From Symbiopectobacterium purcellii_A (GTDB lineage Bacteria; Pseudomonadota; Gammaproteobacteria; Enterobacterales; Enterobacteriaceae): a stretch of 64,000 nt of DNA. The position numbers and the translations under genes are program-made. The stretch is taken from NCBI RefSeq assembly GCF_052050035.1, contig NZ_CP189882.1:372001-436000 (forward strand), in the 5' to 3' direction. Shown piece after piece: positions 53,257-62,839 of this stretch. Below the pieces are notes generated by a model, which saw only the letters and a program-made list of their open reading frames with translations, was not told where the DNA came from and made no database searches. Numbering within the stretch: position 1 is the stretch's first letter; each line of letters opens with the position of its first letter.

Positions 53257-54140
53257 TATAGCTAAACGACTTAATTTTGATTACATTATTTAAATGAGCT
53301 ATTCAATTGATTTTAGACGTAAAGTGATATCTACACGGAAAAACGAAGGGTTGAGTATCCGAGAAACAGCGAAGCAATTTCGGATTGGCCCTGCCTCTGT
53401 ATCGCGTTGGATTAATCAAATAGAGTCAAAAGCATCGACCACGCGTCAGCGAAAGATCGATAAATCCGAGTTGATAAAAGATGTTGAACAATATCCAGAT
53501 GCTTACCAAAAAGAACGTGCAGAGCGTTTTGGCGTTTGTCAGAAGGCCATTTGGCAAGCGCTTAAAAAGCTGGGATTGACCTATAAAAAAAACTCTACGT
53601 CATCCGAAAGCCGACGAAAACGCCCGGCAGGGATTTCAACAAAAAAAACAACAGTATGAAAAAGAAGGTAAACCTATTGTTTTTATTGATGAAAGTGGTT
53701 TTTCACACGATGCCCCACGGACTCACGGCTATTCCCCAAAAGGTCAACGGTGTTTTGGCCTGAAGAACTGGGGAGCTAGGGGAAGAACAAATGTTATCGG
53801 CGCTTTATTAGGCACAACGCTGTTTGCTATCGGATTATTTGATATCAATATTAACAGCGATGTTTTCTATGCCTGGGTCACACAAGTCCTTATCCCAGTA
53901 CTCCCTAAAAACAGTGTAATCATGATGGACAATGCCACTTTTCACAAAAAACATAATATTCAACAAGTCATCATCGATGCAGGGTATATGGTGGAGTATT
54001 TGCCTACATATTCGCCAGATCTTAACCCAATTGAGCATAAATGGGCACAAGCAAAAAGCAAAAAAAGAGAGATGGGTTGCGATACAGAGAGTTTGTTCTC
54101 AGTCCATATGGTGTAATCAAAATTAAGTCGCTTGGCTATA
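53257..54140 (+). mobile_element. IS630-family element, copy D (in IS3 orfA)
   Basis: 884 bp including end TAs, plus orientation. Frames at 53294-53659 and on to 54115 with the same A8 tract near 53585-53592. Identical to copy A over almost all of its length. Confidence 0.93.
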
Positions 54141-54778
54141 ACACCTGAACAAATTGAGTTCAGAGAAATGAAGAAAAAAATCCACCGACTGGAAATGGAG
54201 AATGCCATCTTAAAAAAGGCTACTGCGCTCTTAATGTCCGACTCACTGAAAAATTCTCGGTAGTTGAAAAGCTAAGAGCGCTTTATCCAGTGAAAGCGTT
54301 GTGTCGTATTTTTAATGTTCACCGAAGCAGTTATCGCTATTGGTGTCGACCTAAGGAGCCAGATATTGAGCGGACGATAAAACGTAGCCTGGTCAGCGAA
54401 GCGTGGAACGTTAGTGGCGGGTCTGCGGGCGCAAGGACTATCGCCACGATGGTTACCAATACACACGACGTGAAACTTGGGCGGTGGTTAGCGGGTAAGT
54501 TGATGAAAGAATTAACCCTCGTTAGTTGCCAAACAAGAAAACATCAATACAACAGCGGTGGAAATGAACGTATTGATATTCCAAATCTGCTCAATAGGCA
54601 GTTCGCTGTTACCAAGCCTGACCAGGTTTGGTGCGGCGATGTAACCTATATTTGGACAGGCGACCGATGGGCGTATCTGGCGGTGGTATTAGATTTATTT
54701 GCGGCTTTATTGAATAAATCGAACGTTCAGGGGATCGCCGGATCAGAGCACTATCATCGCTCCCGATAGCAGCTCCCC

Positions 54779-56584
54779 ATGGCAAAGCAAAAGTTTAAAA
54801 TCACCAACTGGCCCACATACAACAAAGCACTCAGACAACGTGGCTCCCTGACGGTCTGGCTTGATGAGTCGGCCATCGCTGCATGGACTGACAGTGCTTC
54901 GCCTTAAGGTCGTGGTCGGCCGCTTTACTACACCGATATGGCTGTTACCACGGTTTTGATGATAAAGCGCGTGTTTAACCTGTCGCTCCGGGCATTACAG
55001 GGCTTTGTCGACTCGGTTTTTACACTGATGAGCCTGCCACTGCGCTGCCCGGACTACTCTCTGGTCAGTCGGCGGGCAAAAACCGTCAGTATCAGCATAA
55101 AAACGCCAACGCGTGGTGAAATCTCGCATCTGGTCATCGACAGTACCGGTCTGAAGGTCTTTGGCGAAGGTGAATGGAAAGTCAGGCAGCATGGGGCTGA
55201 CAGACGAAGAGTGTGGCGCAAGCTTCATCTGGCAGCAGACAGCGCAACGCATGAGATTATCTGTGCCGACTTATAGCTAAACGACTTAATTTTGATTACA
55301 TTATTTAAATGAGCTATTCAATTGATTTTAGACGTAAAGTGATATCTACACGGAAAAACGAAGGGTTGAGTATCCGAGAAACAGCGAAGCAATTTCGGAT
55401 TGGCCCTGCCTCTGTATCGCGTTGGATTAATCAAATAGAGTCAAAAGCATCGACCACGCGTCAGCGAAAGATCGATAAATCCGAGTTGATAAAAGATGTT
55501 GAACAATATCCAGATGCTTACCAAAAAGAACGTGCAGAGCGTTTTGGCGTTTGTCAGAAGGCCATTTGGCAAGCGCTTAAAAAGCTGGGATTGACCTATA
55601 AAAAAAACTCTACGTCATCCGAAAGCCGACGAAAACGCCCGGCAGGGATTTCAACAAAAAAAACAACAGTATGAAAAAGAAGGTAAACCTATTGTTTTTA
55701 TTGATGAAAGTGGTTTTTCACACGATGCCCCACGGACTCACGGCTATTCCCCAAAAGGTCAACGGTGTTTTGGCCTGAAGAACTGGGGAGCTAGGGGAAG
55801 AACAAATGTTATCGGCGCTTTATTAGGCACAACGCTGTTTGCTATCGGATTATTTGATATCAATATTAACAGCGATGTTTTCTATGCCTGGGTCACACAA
55901 GTCCTTATCCCAGTACTCCCTAAAAACAGTGTAATCATGATGGACAATGCCACTTTTCACAAAAAACATAATATTCAACAAGTCATCATCGATGCAGGGT
56001 ATATGGTGGAGTATTTGCCTACATATTCGCCAGATCTTAACCCAATTGAGCATAAATGGGCACAAGCAAAAAGCAAAAAAAGAGAGATGGGTTGCGATAC
56101 AGAGAGTTTGTTCTCAGTCCATATGGTGTAATCAAAATTAAGTCGCTTGGCTATATCGCTCAGCGGAACGACAGATGCGCAGGCACTGCCGGGCCTGATT
56201 AACCAAACCCACCGAAAAATCAGGGAAGTGTCAGCAGACGGTGCTTATGACGCCCGTTACTGCCACGATGCGTTGCTAAGAAAGAAAATCAGGCCCCTTA
56301 TCCCGCCGCGAAGCGGAGCCAAATACTGGCCGGACAAGTACCATGAACGTAACCATGCGGTGGCGAATCAGCGTCTGAGCGGGAGTAATGATATGTGGAA
56401 AAAGAAAGTGGGTTATCACCGGCGTTCAGTGGCAGAAACAGCGATGTTCCGCATAAAAACTTTGCTGGGTGGCCATCTGAGCCTGCGTGACTATGAGGCT
56501 CAAGTAGGTGAAACCATGGCGATGGTCAAAGCGCTGAACCGTATGACGTTGTTGGGTATGCCACACAGCGTCAGGATAGGATAA
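54779..56584 (+). pseudogene. IS903-type transposase, nonsense codon and IS630 insertion
   Basis: Starts MAKQKFKITNWPTYNKALRQ. TAA at about 54905-54907 replaces a codon in DSASP-x-GRGRPLYYTD. The DDE core follows (SLRALQGFVDSVFTLMSLPL, HLVIDSTGLKVFGEGEW with the first Asp, RKLHLAADSATHEIICADL). IS630 E interrupts, and the rest is SADGAYDARYCHDALLRKKI and RRSVAETAMFRIKTLLGGHL to a stop at 56584. This copy cannot make a full transposase. Confidence 0.92.
55272..56155 (+). mobile_element. IS630-family element, copy E (in the IS903-type element)
   Basis: 884 bp including end TAs, plus orientation. Frames at 55309-55674 and on to 56130, A8 tract preserved. Excision restores CADL-SLSGTTDAQALPG. 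Confidence 0.93.
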
Positions 56585-56998
56585 CAGGTGTAGCAGAGGG
56601 AGTCATCCTGTCGGCTAATTCTGATTTATTCAACAAAGCCTTTATTTGCCCGAAAACCCGTGGGTTGGGCAATGTCGTTTTCGCCAGATTCAGAATTAAC
56701 AGCCAAAGCACTACAAATGGCTTGGGAACTGCGTGGGCATCCCAAACAAGTCATGTTTCATAGTGACCAAGGAAGCCATTACACCAGTCGTCAGTATAGG
56801 CAGGCATTGTGGCGTTATCAGATGACCCAAAGTATGAGTCGCAGAGGAAATTGTTGGGATAATAGTCCGATGGAGCGATTCTTCCGTAGTCTGAAGACTG
56901 AATGGGTGCCAACGACTGGCTACCAAAGCTTTAGTACTGCTCAATCATCCATTATTCGCTACATAACCCATTATTATAGCGATGTCAGACCTCACTGG

Positions 56999-57094
56999 TA
57001 TAGCTAAGCGACATTATTTTGATAACAGCCAGCTATGCTTCTTTGCCACATATCAGGGCATCGGCTGTAATCATTTTTAAGTCGGTTGGCTATA
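56999..57094. mobile_element. MITE-2 copy 4 in IS3 (b) orfB
   Basis: 96 bp including TAs, orientation as copy 1. Begins TATAGCTAAGCG (one base different from copy 1) and has CCACATATC and CATCGGCTG variants inside. Excision restores RPHW-YNGGL. Confidence 0.9.
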
Positions 57095-57178
57095 TAACGG
57101 TGGGTTAACACCAAATGAATCAGAACTGCTGTTCCATCAACAGTCAGGTAGGGTGGCCAAATTTAGTTGACCACTACA

Positions 57179-57298
57179 ACCTTCTACAGTGAATTCCCTG
57201 ATTCTCCGTACCACTACGTTGCCTTCTGCCATACCTGTCGCCGGTTTGACCTGTACGAAACCGAAGCGGAGATGCTCTCCGATGACCCGCACGGATGA
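57179..57298 (+). other. Short 3' gene fragment after IS3
   Basis: Immediately after the IS3 end an open frame reads FYSEFPDSPYHYVAFCHTCR RFDLYETEAEMLSDDPHG and stops at 57298. It has protein-like composition and a CHTC pair. It may be the 3' end of a gene cut by IS3. I do not recognise the family. Confidence 0.35.
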
Positions 57299-57497
57299 TA
57301 CCGGCATAAAGCCCCGCCCCATGAAGACGCTGTTTCAGCGCAACAGGGCATGGGCTGACATCATGTTACCCGCTCCTGCCTGTAGAGATTGAGGTTGTCA
57401 CAAAGATGCTGGCCTGCGGCACCCCACTGACGGGCAGCCGGGAATTTCGCTGCAGCAACCCCGACTGCACTCACCACCGTTACATCCATCAGAGCTG

Positions 57498-57686
57498 GGC
57501 TTTGTTGAATAATTTAAGATACTGATTTATATAAGCATTATAAAATTTCAACGACTAATTTTTCCTCTCGGAATGCTTTTTATTGTGCTAACTATTTGAT
57601 TTGTCGTTCTAACAAAATACATTCTCTGTAAATGCATTCTAACTAAAGAAGATGTAAATCAAACGGTTAAATTATTCAACAAAGCC
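57498..57686. mobile_element. MITE-1 copy 4 in the IS91 transposase
   Basis: 189 bp, orientation as copy 1, flanked by the 9-bp duplication TCAGAGCTG (57489-57497 and 57687-57695). Confidence 0.92.
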
Positions 57687-57872
57687 TCAGAGCTGCCACG
57701 GACGCGGATGTCCGACCTGCGGCAAAAAGGCCACCGACCTGTGGAGTGCCACCATGATGGCCCGCCTGCCGGATACGCCGTGCCAGCACGGCACACGATG
57801 CCGGATACCCTGTGGCCATTAAGCGTGTTGCTTAATAGTGAAATAAGGGTGTTTCGGTGATTGAAGTAAATT

Positions 57873-58970
57873 TTACGCTGTTCTGAGATGGAAATTCCAA
57901 AGACCGGCGCTAAGGAGTAAGAAGGTATCATCAATAAAGGGTCTACGATTCCGTAAAATTTGGGTCATGCAACCGAGGCGCTTGATACCCGCGATGGCGT
58001 GTTCAACTGTAATACGGATGCCCGAGATTATTTTATTTTCTTGTTTTTGTTCAGGCGATAAAGGTCTTTTTCGAGTTCCTTTTTTTGGGATTTGTGTATT
58101 AGGATGCTGTTTCTCTATACCTTGAAAACCGGTATCTGCCCAGATGGTTACCTCAGGAGGAATATGGCGAATTATATCGACTTTATCGAGTAAGCGTTTA
58201 TCGTGACGGCGCCCATTTTTGCTCATGGGGATAAATCCAATTTGCCTTGTTTCGTCAGTCATAATAAGCCCTTTTCGAGTGGTCTGTCTTTTCTTTCCCG
58301 AATACATTTTTTTTCGCCGACGCAGATTCTTAGGCTTTTGGACAGGTCGCTCTGTCCCATCAATAAAGACGTCTTTAACTCCAGGAAAGGCGCGAAAAAA
58401 TTCCTCAGCAGAGCGAATTTGACGAGCGGGCAAAACACATTCTCGCCCCAAGGTCATCTCTAAAACCGGCAATAATATTTTTACCCAGCGACATACCCGT
58501 GTTCTATCTAAACCAAAAAGAAGTCCTTGCAAATCATAGGTCGGATAACATTTTAAATACAATAAAATAAAAAGCAGTTTATCTAATGGGGGGCTTTGTT
58601 GAATAATTTAAGATACTGATTTATATAAGCATTATAAAATTTCAACGACTAGTTTTTCCTCTCGGAATGCTTTTTATTGTGCTAACTATTTGATTTGTCG
58701 TTCTAACAAAATACATTCTCTGTAAATGCATTCTAACTAAAGAAGATGTAAATCAAACGGTTAAATTATTCAACAAAGCCCTAATGGGGTTGGGGTAAAT
58801 CCTTTCTGCCCTGCACCCATCTGCCGCTCGTGATCTTTTCGATTATTTTTCCGATAAATCAAATAACAAGCTGAAAATTCAGCGGCTAAATTTTTCAATT
58901 CTTCGACTGATAATCCAATGATTGCTTTACATAAACGATTATCTCGTAACAACCGCTCTTTGTTGATCAT
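57873..58970 (-). pseudogene. ISL2-type IS5 transposase, interrupted by MITE-1
   Basis: The N-terminal part from 58970 (MINKERLLRDNRLCKAIIGL, GLSVEELKNLAAEFSACYLI, MGAGQKGFTPTPL) is separated by MITE-1 from the main part (YLKCYPTYDLQGLLFGLDRT to NFHLRTA at 57873). The main part has an intact DDE core (FIDGTERPVQKPKNLRRRKK, IWADTGFQGIEKQHP). Unlike copy 1, the T-tract has eight T and the frame is open. Confidence 0.88.
58592..58780. mobile_element. MITE-1 copy 5 in the ISL2-type element
   Basis: 189 bp, orientation as copy 1, flanked by the 9-bp duplication CTAATGGGG (58583-58591 and 58781-58789). One interior base differs from copy 4 (ACTAGTTTTT instead of ACTAATTTTT). Confidence 0.93.
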
Positions 58971-59930
58971 TTCAAACCTTTATTCTCTAAGTTAAACCTC
59001 TTTTTATTCTCAATAGCCTGACAAAAAATGCAAGTCTCTATTCAGCAACTAGTTTATTGTTTGAAGCCAACCGCTGGCTGCTGAATGGCCTCTTTGCGCT
59101 GGCGGCGGACAACCTGCTGTACGCTGCGGAGCAGCGGGGCCTGACCACCGGTATTTTCGGCGCTCTTCACACGTATGGTCGCCAGCTTAACTGGAACTGC
59201 CATATTCACCTGTCGTGGACCACCGGCGGCATAAATGAGCACGGTGCCTGGAAAAAACTGTCGTTTGCCCTGCCGAAGGTCAGGGCGCGCTGGGTATGGA
59301 ATGTACGCCAGTATCTGCTGTCTGCATGGGAGTCTCTTGTTCTGCCGCCGCAGCTGGCTCACATCCGGGATTATGATGAATGGAAGCGCTTTATCCTCAG
59401 CCAGGGGAAAAATGAGCAGGGAGAGATTTACTGGCACGTGTATTTTGCGAAGCCGACGAAACATCCCCGGCAGACAGCAAAGTACCTGGGCCGGTACCTG
59501 AAAAAACTGCCTGTGTCGGGTGCGCGACTGGCACACTACGACGGGGGGAAGCCGCATCACCCTGCGTTTTCTGGATCACCGGACGGGGAGGCATGAAGAC
59601 CTGGCGCTCAGTCAGCGTGAGCTGATACTGCGGCTGATAAAGCATATACCGGAGAAGCATTTCCGGATGGTGCGTTACTTTGGTTTTCTGGCTAACCGCG
59701 TAGTGGGAAAACTGTTGCCTCTGGTGAGAAAAGCCCTGGGGCAGGATAATGTGAAAAAAGCAGCGCCAGTGGCATACACAACGCTGAGTCAGGGATTACT
59801 GAATACAGACCCGTTTGCCTGCCTGCTGTGCGGGGCAAAAATGGCGTTCAGCCGGGCGCTGCCGGCAACGGCCCTGGAGAAGCTAATCGCGAACGCCGGG
59901 GAGATAGCGCGAATGCGTTACGTTGGATAA

Positions 59931-60118
59931 TGCGGGGAAGCTCTGCCTGGAATTCGGCGATGTAATCAAAAAACGCGCAATGTGTTCAAAAATCACCCAA
60001 ACACAGAGGCATTCACGATAAAAAAGCCGGTTTTCATCGTTGCCAGCCCCCGAAATCAGGGGCCCCAAAAAGTTTGAAATTCCTAGGCGTAGATGTCTGG
60101 AGAGAATAGAAGCTTTTA
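59931..60118. other. Unassigned sequence after the IS91 remnant
   Basis: 188 bases without a credible gene. A GC-rich inverted pair (GCCCCCGAAATCAGGGGC near 60047-60064) could be a terminator-like hairpin or part of the IS91 right end. Confidence 0.4.
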
Positions 60119-60214
60119 TATAGCCAACCGACTTAAAAATGATTACATCCTATGCCCTGATATGCGGCAAAGAATCATAGCTGGCTGTTATCAAAATAAT
60201 GTCGTTTGGCTATA
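60119..60214. mobile_element. MITE-2 copy 5, abutting IS630 copy F
   Basis: 96 bp including TAs, orientation as copies 2 and 3. Its right TA (60213-60214) is shared with the left end of IS630 copy F. IS630 therefore inserted at the TA created by MITE-2, or the reverse. Confidence 0.9.
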
Positions 60215-61103
60215 TAGCTAAACGACTTAATTTTGATTACATTATTTAAATGAGCTATTCAATTGATTTTAGACGTAAAGTGATATCTACACGGAAAAAC
60301 GAAGGGTTGAGTATCCGAGAAACAGCGAAGCAATTTCGGATTGGCCCTGCCTCTGTATCGCGTTGGATTAATCAAATAGAGTCAAAAGCATCGACCACGC
60401 GTCAGCGAAAGATCGATAAATCCGAGTTGATAAAAGATGTTGAACAATATCCAGATGCTTACCAAAAAGAACGTGCAGAGCGTTTTGGCGTTTGTCAGAA
60501 GGCCATTTGGCAAGCGCTTAAAAAGCTGGGATTGACCTATAAAAAAAACTCTACGTCATCCGAAAGCCGACGAAAACGCCCGGCAGGGATTTCAACAAAA
60601 AAAACAACAGTATGAAAAAGAAGGTAAACCTATTGTTTTTATTGATGAAAGTGGTTTTTCACACGATGCCCCACGGACTCACGGCTATTCCCCAAAAGGT
60701 CAACGGTGTTTTGGCCTGAAGAACTGGGGAGCTAGGGGAAGAACAAATGTTATCGGCGCTTTATTAGGCACAACGCTGTTTGCTATCGGATTATTTGATA
60801 TCAATATTAACAGCGATGTTTTCTATGCCTGGGTCACACAAGTTCTTATCCCAGTACTCCCTAAAAACAGTGTAATCATGATGGACAATGCCACTTTTCA
60901 CAAAAAACATAATATTCAACAAGTCATCATCGATGCAGGGTATATGGTGGAGTATTTGCCTACATATTCGCCAGATCTTAACCCAATTGAGCATAAATGG
61001 GCACAAGCAAAAAGCAAAAAGCAAAAAAAGAGAGATGGGTTGCGATACAGAGAGTTTGTTCTCAGTCCATATGGTGTAATCAAAATTAAGTCGCTTGGCT
61101 ATA
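60213..61103 (+). mobile_element. IS630-family element, copy F, with a 7-bp duplication
   Basis: 891 bp, seven more than the others. The extra bases are a tandem repeat in CAAAAAGCAAAAAGC near 61010-61022. This shifts the last codons of the DDE frame, giving ...SKKQKKRDGLRYREFV and a longer C-terminus instead of ...CDTESLFSVHMV. The Asp-Asp-Glu residues precede the change. Confidence 0.92.
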
Positions 61104-61150
61104 ACAATCGATTACGTGGTTAGGGGCGAGGAGAGAAAGACCGATAAAAA

Positions 61151-61178
61151 AAATCCGGCGCCTAAGCGCCGGATTTTT
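61151..61178 (-). terminator. Terminator after lpd
   Basis: AAATCCGGCGC (61151-61161) pairs with GCGCCGGATTT (61166-61176) around CTAA. Read on the minus strand it is followed by a T-run, 20-50 bp beyond the lpd stop. Confidence 0.85.
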
Positions 61179-61198
61179 ATGACTGCAAACCTGAAAAC

Positions 61199-62623
61199 TT
61201 ATTTTTTCTTCGCTTTCGGGTTCGGCAGGTCGGTGATGCTGCATTCAAACACTTCAGCCGCCAGGCCAACAGATTCGTGCAGCGTCGGGTGAGCGTGAAT
61301 GGTCAGCGCGATGTCTTCCGCATCACAGCCCATTTCGATCGCCAGACCGATTTCACCCAGCAGTTCGCCGCCGTTGGTACCGACAATCGCGCCACCGATA
61401 ACACGGTGCGTTTCTTTGTCGAAAATCAGCTTGGTCATGCCGTCCGCGCAGTCAGAAGCGATGGCACGGCCAGACGCCGCCCACGGGAAGGTCGCCGTTT
61501 CGAAGCTGATACCTTTCTCTTTCGCTTCTTTCTCTGTCAGACCAACCCATGCCACTTCCGGTTCGGTGTAGGCGATGGACGGGATCACTTTCGGATCGAA
61601 GTAGTGCTTTTTGCCCGCGATAACTTCAGCGGCCACGTGACCTTCATGCACGCCTTTGTGCGCCAGCATCGGCTGACCGACGATATCGCCGATAGCGTAA
61701 ATGTGCGGCACGTTGGTGCGCAATTGTTTGTCAACGTGGATAAAGCCGCGCTCGTCAACTTCCACGCCCGCTTTACCGGCATCGAGGTTTTTACCGTTCG
61801 GCACACGGCCGATAGCCACCAGCACCGCGTCATAACGCTGCGGTTCCGCAGGGGCTTTCTTGCCTTCCATCGAGACGTAGATACCGTCTTCTTTGGCTTC
61901 TACCGCCGTGACTTTGGTTTCGAGCATCAGGTTGAATTTCTTGCTGATGCGTTTGGTGAAGACTTTAACGATGTCTTTGTCCGCAGCCGGGATCACCTGA
62001 TCGAACATTTCAACCACATCGATCTGAGAACCCAGCGCATGGTACACGGTGCCCATTTCCAGGCCGATAATACCGCCGCCCATGACCAGCAGACGCCCCG
62101 GTACGTTTTTCAGTTCCAGCGCATCGGTAGAATCCCACACTCGCGGGTCATCATGAGGAATAAACGGCAATTGGATCGGACGTGAACCAGCGGCAATGAT
62201 CGCGTTATCAAAGTTGATCACGGTTTTACCTTCGGCACCGTCAACTTCCAGCGTATTCGCACCGGTAAATTTACCCAGACCGTTGACCACTTTCACTTTA
62301 CGGCCTTTCGCCATACCGGCCAGACCGCCCGTCAACTGGGTGATAACTTTCTCTTTCCACAGACGGATCTTGTCGATGTCGGTTTGCGGTTCGCCAAACA
62401 CGATACCGTGCTCCGCCAGCGCTTTCGCTTCTTCGATAACTTTTGCTACGTGCAGCAGCGCTTTAGAAGGGATACAGCCCACGTTCAGACACACACCACC
62501 CAGCGTGGAGTAGCGCTCTACCAGTACGGTTTCCAGCCCCAGGTCCGCGCAGCGAAACGCCGCAGAGTAACCCGCAGGGCCAGCACCCAGTACCACTACC
62601 TGAGCTTTAATTTCTGTACTCAT
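61199..62623 (-). CDS. lpd: Dihydrolipoamide dehydrogenase (E3)
   Basis: From the second ATG (62623; AGAGGT four bases upstream) the protein has 474 residues, exactly the E. coli length. It begins MSTEIKAQVVVLGAGPAGYS with the FAD-binding GxGxxG. The redox-active disulfide is Cys45/Cys50 in GGVCLNVGCIPSKALLH. The NAD-binding segment is LLVMGGGIIGLEMGTVYHAL and the C-terminal His-Glu catalytic pair lies in TIHAHPTLHESVGLAAE. E3 reoxidises dihydrolipoamide of the pyruvate and 2-oxoglutarate dehydrogenases and the glycine cleavage system. The gene follows aceF as in enterobacteria and has its own terminator. The frame is intact. Confidence 0.97.
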   Translation of the reverse strand: MSTEIKAQVVVLGAGPAGYSAAFRCADLGLETVLVERYSTLGGVCLNVGCIPSKALLHVAKVIEEAKALAEHGIVFGEPQTDIDKIRLWKEKVITQLTGGLAGMAKGRKVKVVNGLGKFTGANTLEVDGAEGKTVINFDNAIIAAGSRPIQLPFIPHDDPRVWDSTDALELKNVPGRLLVMGGGIIGLEMGTVYHALGSQIDVVEMFDQVIPAADKDIVKVFTKRISKKFNLMLETKVTAVEAKEDGIYVSMEGKKAPAEPQRYDAVLVAIGRVPNGKNLDAGKAGVEVDERGFIHVDKQLRTNVPHIYAIGDIVGQPMLAHKGVHEGHVAAEVIAGKKHYFDPKVIPSIAYTEPEVAWVGLTEKEAKEKGISFETATFPWAASGRAIASDCADGMTKLIFDKETHRVIGGAIVGTNGGELLGEIGLAIEMGCDAEDIALTIHAHPTLHESVGLAAEVFECSITDLPNPKAKKK

Positions 62624-62807
62624 CATGACCTCTTAATTGATTTCCGGCGGGTCTGTGACGTCATTATTATTGAGTCTTAACGCCCTCTTCCACCGGGACG
62701 TGTCTTTTGCCGCTGTAGTTTACAAAATCGTTAACAATTTTGAAACAACAAGCGACTCACGATGTGTCCTTAATCACTGACAGCTGTACCAAATAACAGC
62801 TTATCAG
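62624..62807 (-). promoter_or_regulatory. lpd upstream region
   Basis: The 184 bases between the aceF terminator and lpd include an AT-rich stretch (minus strand TTGTTTCAAAATTGTTAACG through TTTTGTAAAC, about 62718-62750) that looks like a promoter. lpd has its own promoter in E. coli. I cannot fix the -35 and -10 boxes with confidence. Confidence 0.45.
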
Positions 62808-62836
62808 AAAAAAGCCGACCGCAAGGCCGGTTTTTT
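62808..62836 (-). terminator. Terminator between aceF and lpd
   Basis: On the minus strand CCGGCC, loop TTGC, GGTCGG (one G-U pair) is followed by a run of T. Directly downstream of the aceF stop. Confidence 0.75.
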
Positions 62837-62839
62837 CGA

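Larger units (their letters stand above)
54703..56640 (+). mobile_element. IS903-type IS5 element with an IS630 inside
   Basis: Ends GGCTTTATTGAATAAATCGA and the complement of GGCTTTGTTGAATAAATCAG are flanked by the 9-bp duplication TTTATTTGC (54694-54702 and 56641-56649), diagnostic of the IS903 group. Without IS630 E it is about 1.05 kb. Its ends match those of MITE-1, making it or a sister copy the likely source of the mobilising transposase. Confidence 0.93.
53082..57170 (+). pseudogene. IS3-family OrfA/OrfB, interrupted three times
   Basis: OrfA (MSKIITAEFKCETAKLVLVQ, HTH SLSAISRWVRALRLERQG) is split by IS630 D and resumes TPEQIEFREMKKKIHRLEME to a stop at 54263. OrfB continues in the other frame (VEKLRALYPVKALCRIFNVH, PDQVWCGDVTYIWTGDRWAY with the first Asp) to LDLFA. 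There the IS903-type element enters. It resumes RKPVGWAMSFSPDSELTAKA, MFHSDQGSHYTSRQYRQAL (second Asp) and WDNSPMERFFRSLKTEW (Glu) to RPHW. After MITE-2 it ends YNGGLTPNESELLFHQQSGR VAKFS at 57170. Each break is an exact insertion. Confidence 0.9.
53009..57178 (+). mobile_element. IS3-family element (b) with IS630, IS903-type and MITE-2 nested inside
   Basis: Ends TGTAGTGGCATACTGAATTT (53009) and the complement of TGTAGTGGTCAACTAAATTT (57178) bound an element of about 1.25 kb after removal of four nested elements: IS630 D in orfA, an IS903-type IS5 in orfB (which itself carries IS630 E), and MITE-2 copy 4 near the end of orfB. Confidence 0.9.
57821..59050 (-). mobile_element. IS5-family (ISL2-type) element, copy 2, with MITE-1 inside
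   Basis: Left end AAGCGTGTTGCTTAATAG and right end (reverse complement AGTTGCTGAATAGAGAC) share the imperfect repeat GTTGCT(T/G)AATAG. Exact borders are uncertain by a few bases. It splits the IS91 transposase gene and is itself split by MITE-1 copy 5. Confidence 0.85.
57303..59930 (+). mobile_element. IS91-family remnant, broken by MITE-1 and an ISL2-type IS5
   Basis: Segments of one IS91-type rolling-circle transposase occur in order at 57320-57497, 57687-57820 and 59060-59930. Between them sit MITE-1 copy 4 and ISL2 copy 2. The ends of the IS91 element itself are not recognisable. Confidence 0.85.
57329..59930 (+). pseudogene. IS91-family HUH/Y2 transposase, degenerate
   Basis: The N-terminal zinc-ribbon part reads GTPLTGSREFRCSNPDCTHH and, after the MITE, CHGRGCPTCGKKATDLWSAT. 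Past the ISL2 insertion come the HUH-type motif LNWNCHIHLSW and the two-tyrosine motif AKYLGRYLKKLP, then HIPEKHFRMVRYFGFLANRV to a stop at 59930. Frame breaks occur near 57395, 57795 and in a G-run near 59545, besides the two insertions. Clearly dead. Confidence 0.87.

Noticed and set aside
61277..62185. 302-codon frame antisense to lpd
   Set aside because: Shadow of the GC-skewed codon pattern of lpd, rich in repeated His/Arg/Phe runs and without a ribosome-binding site or family motif.
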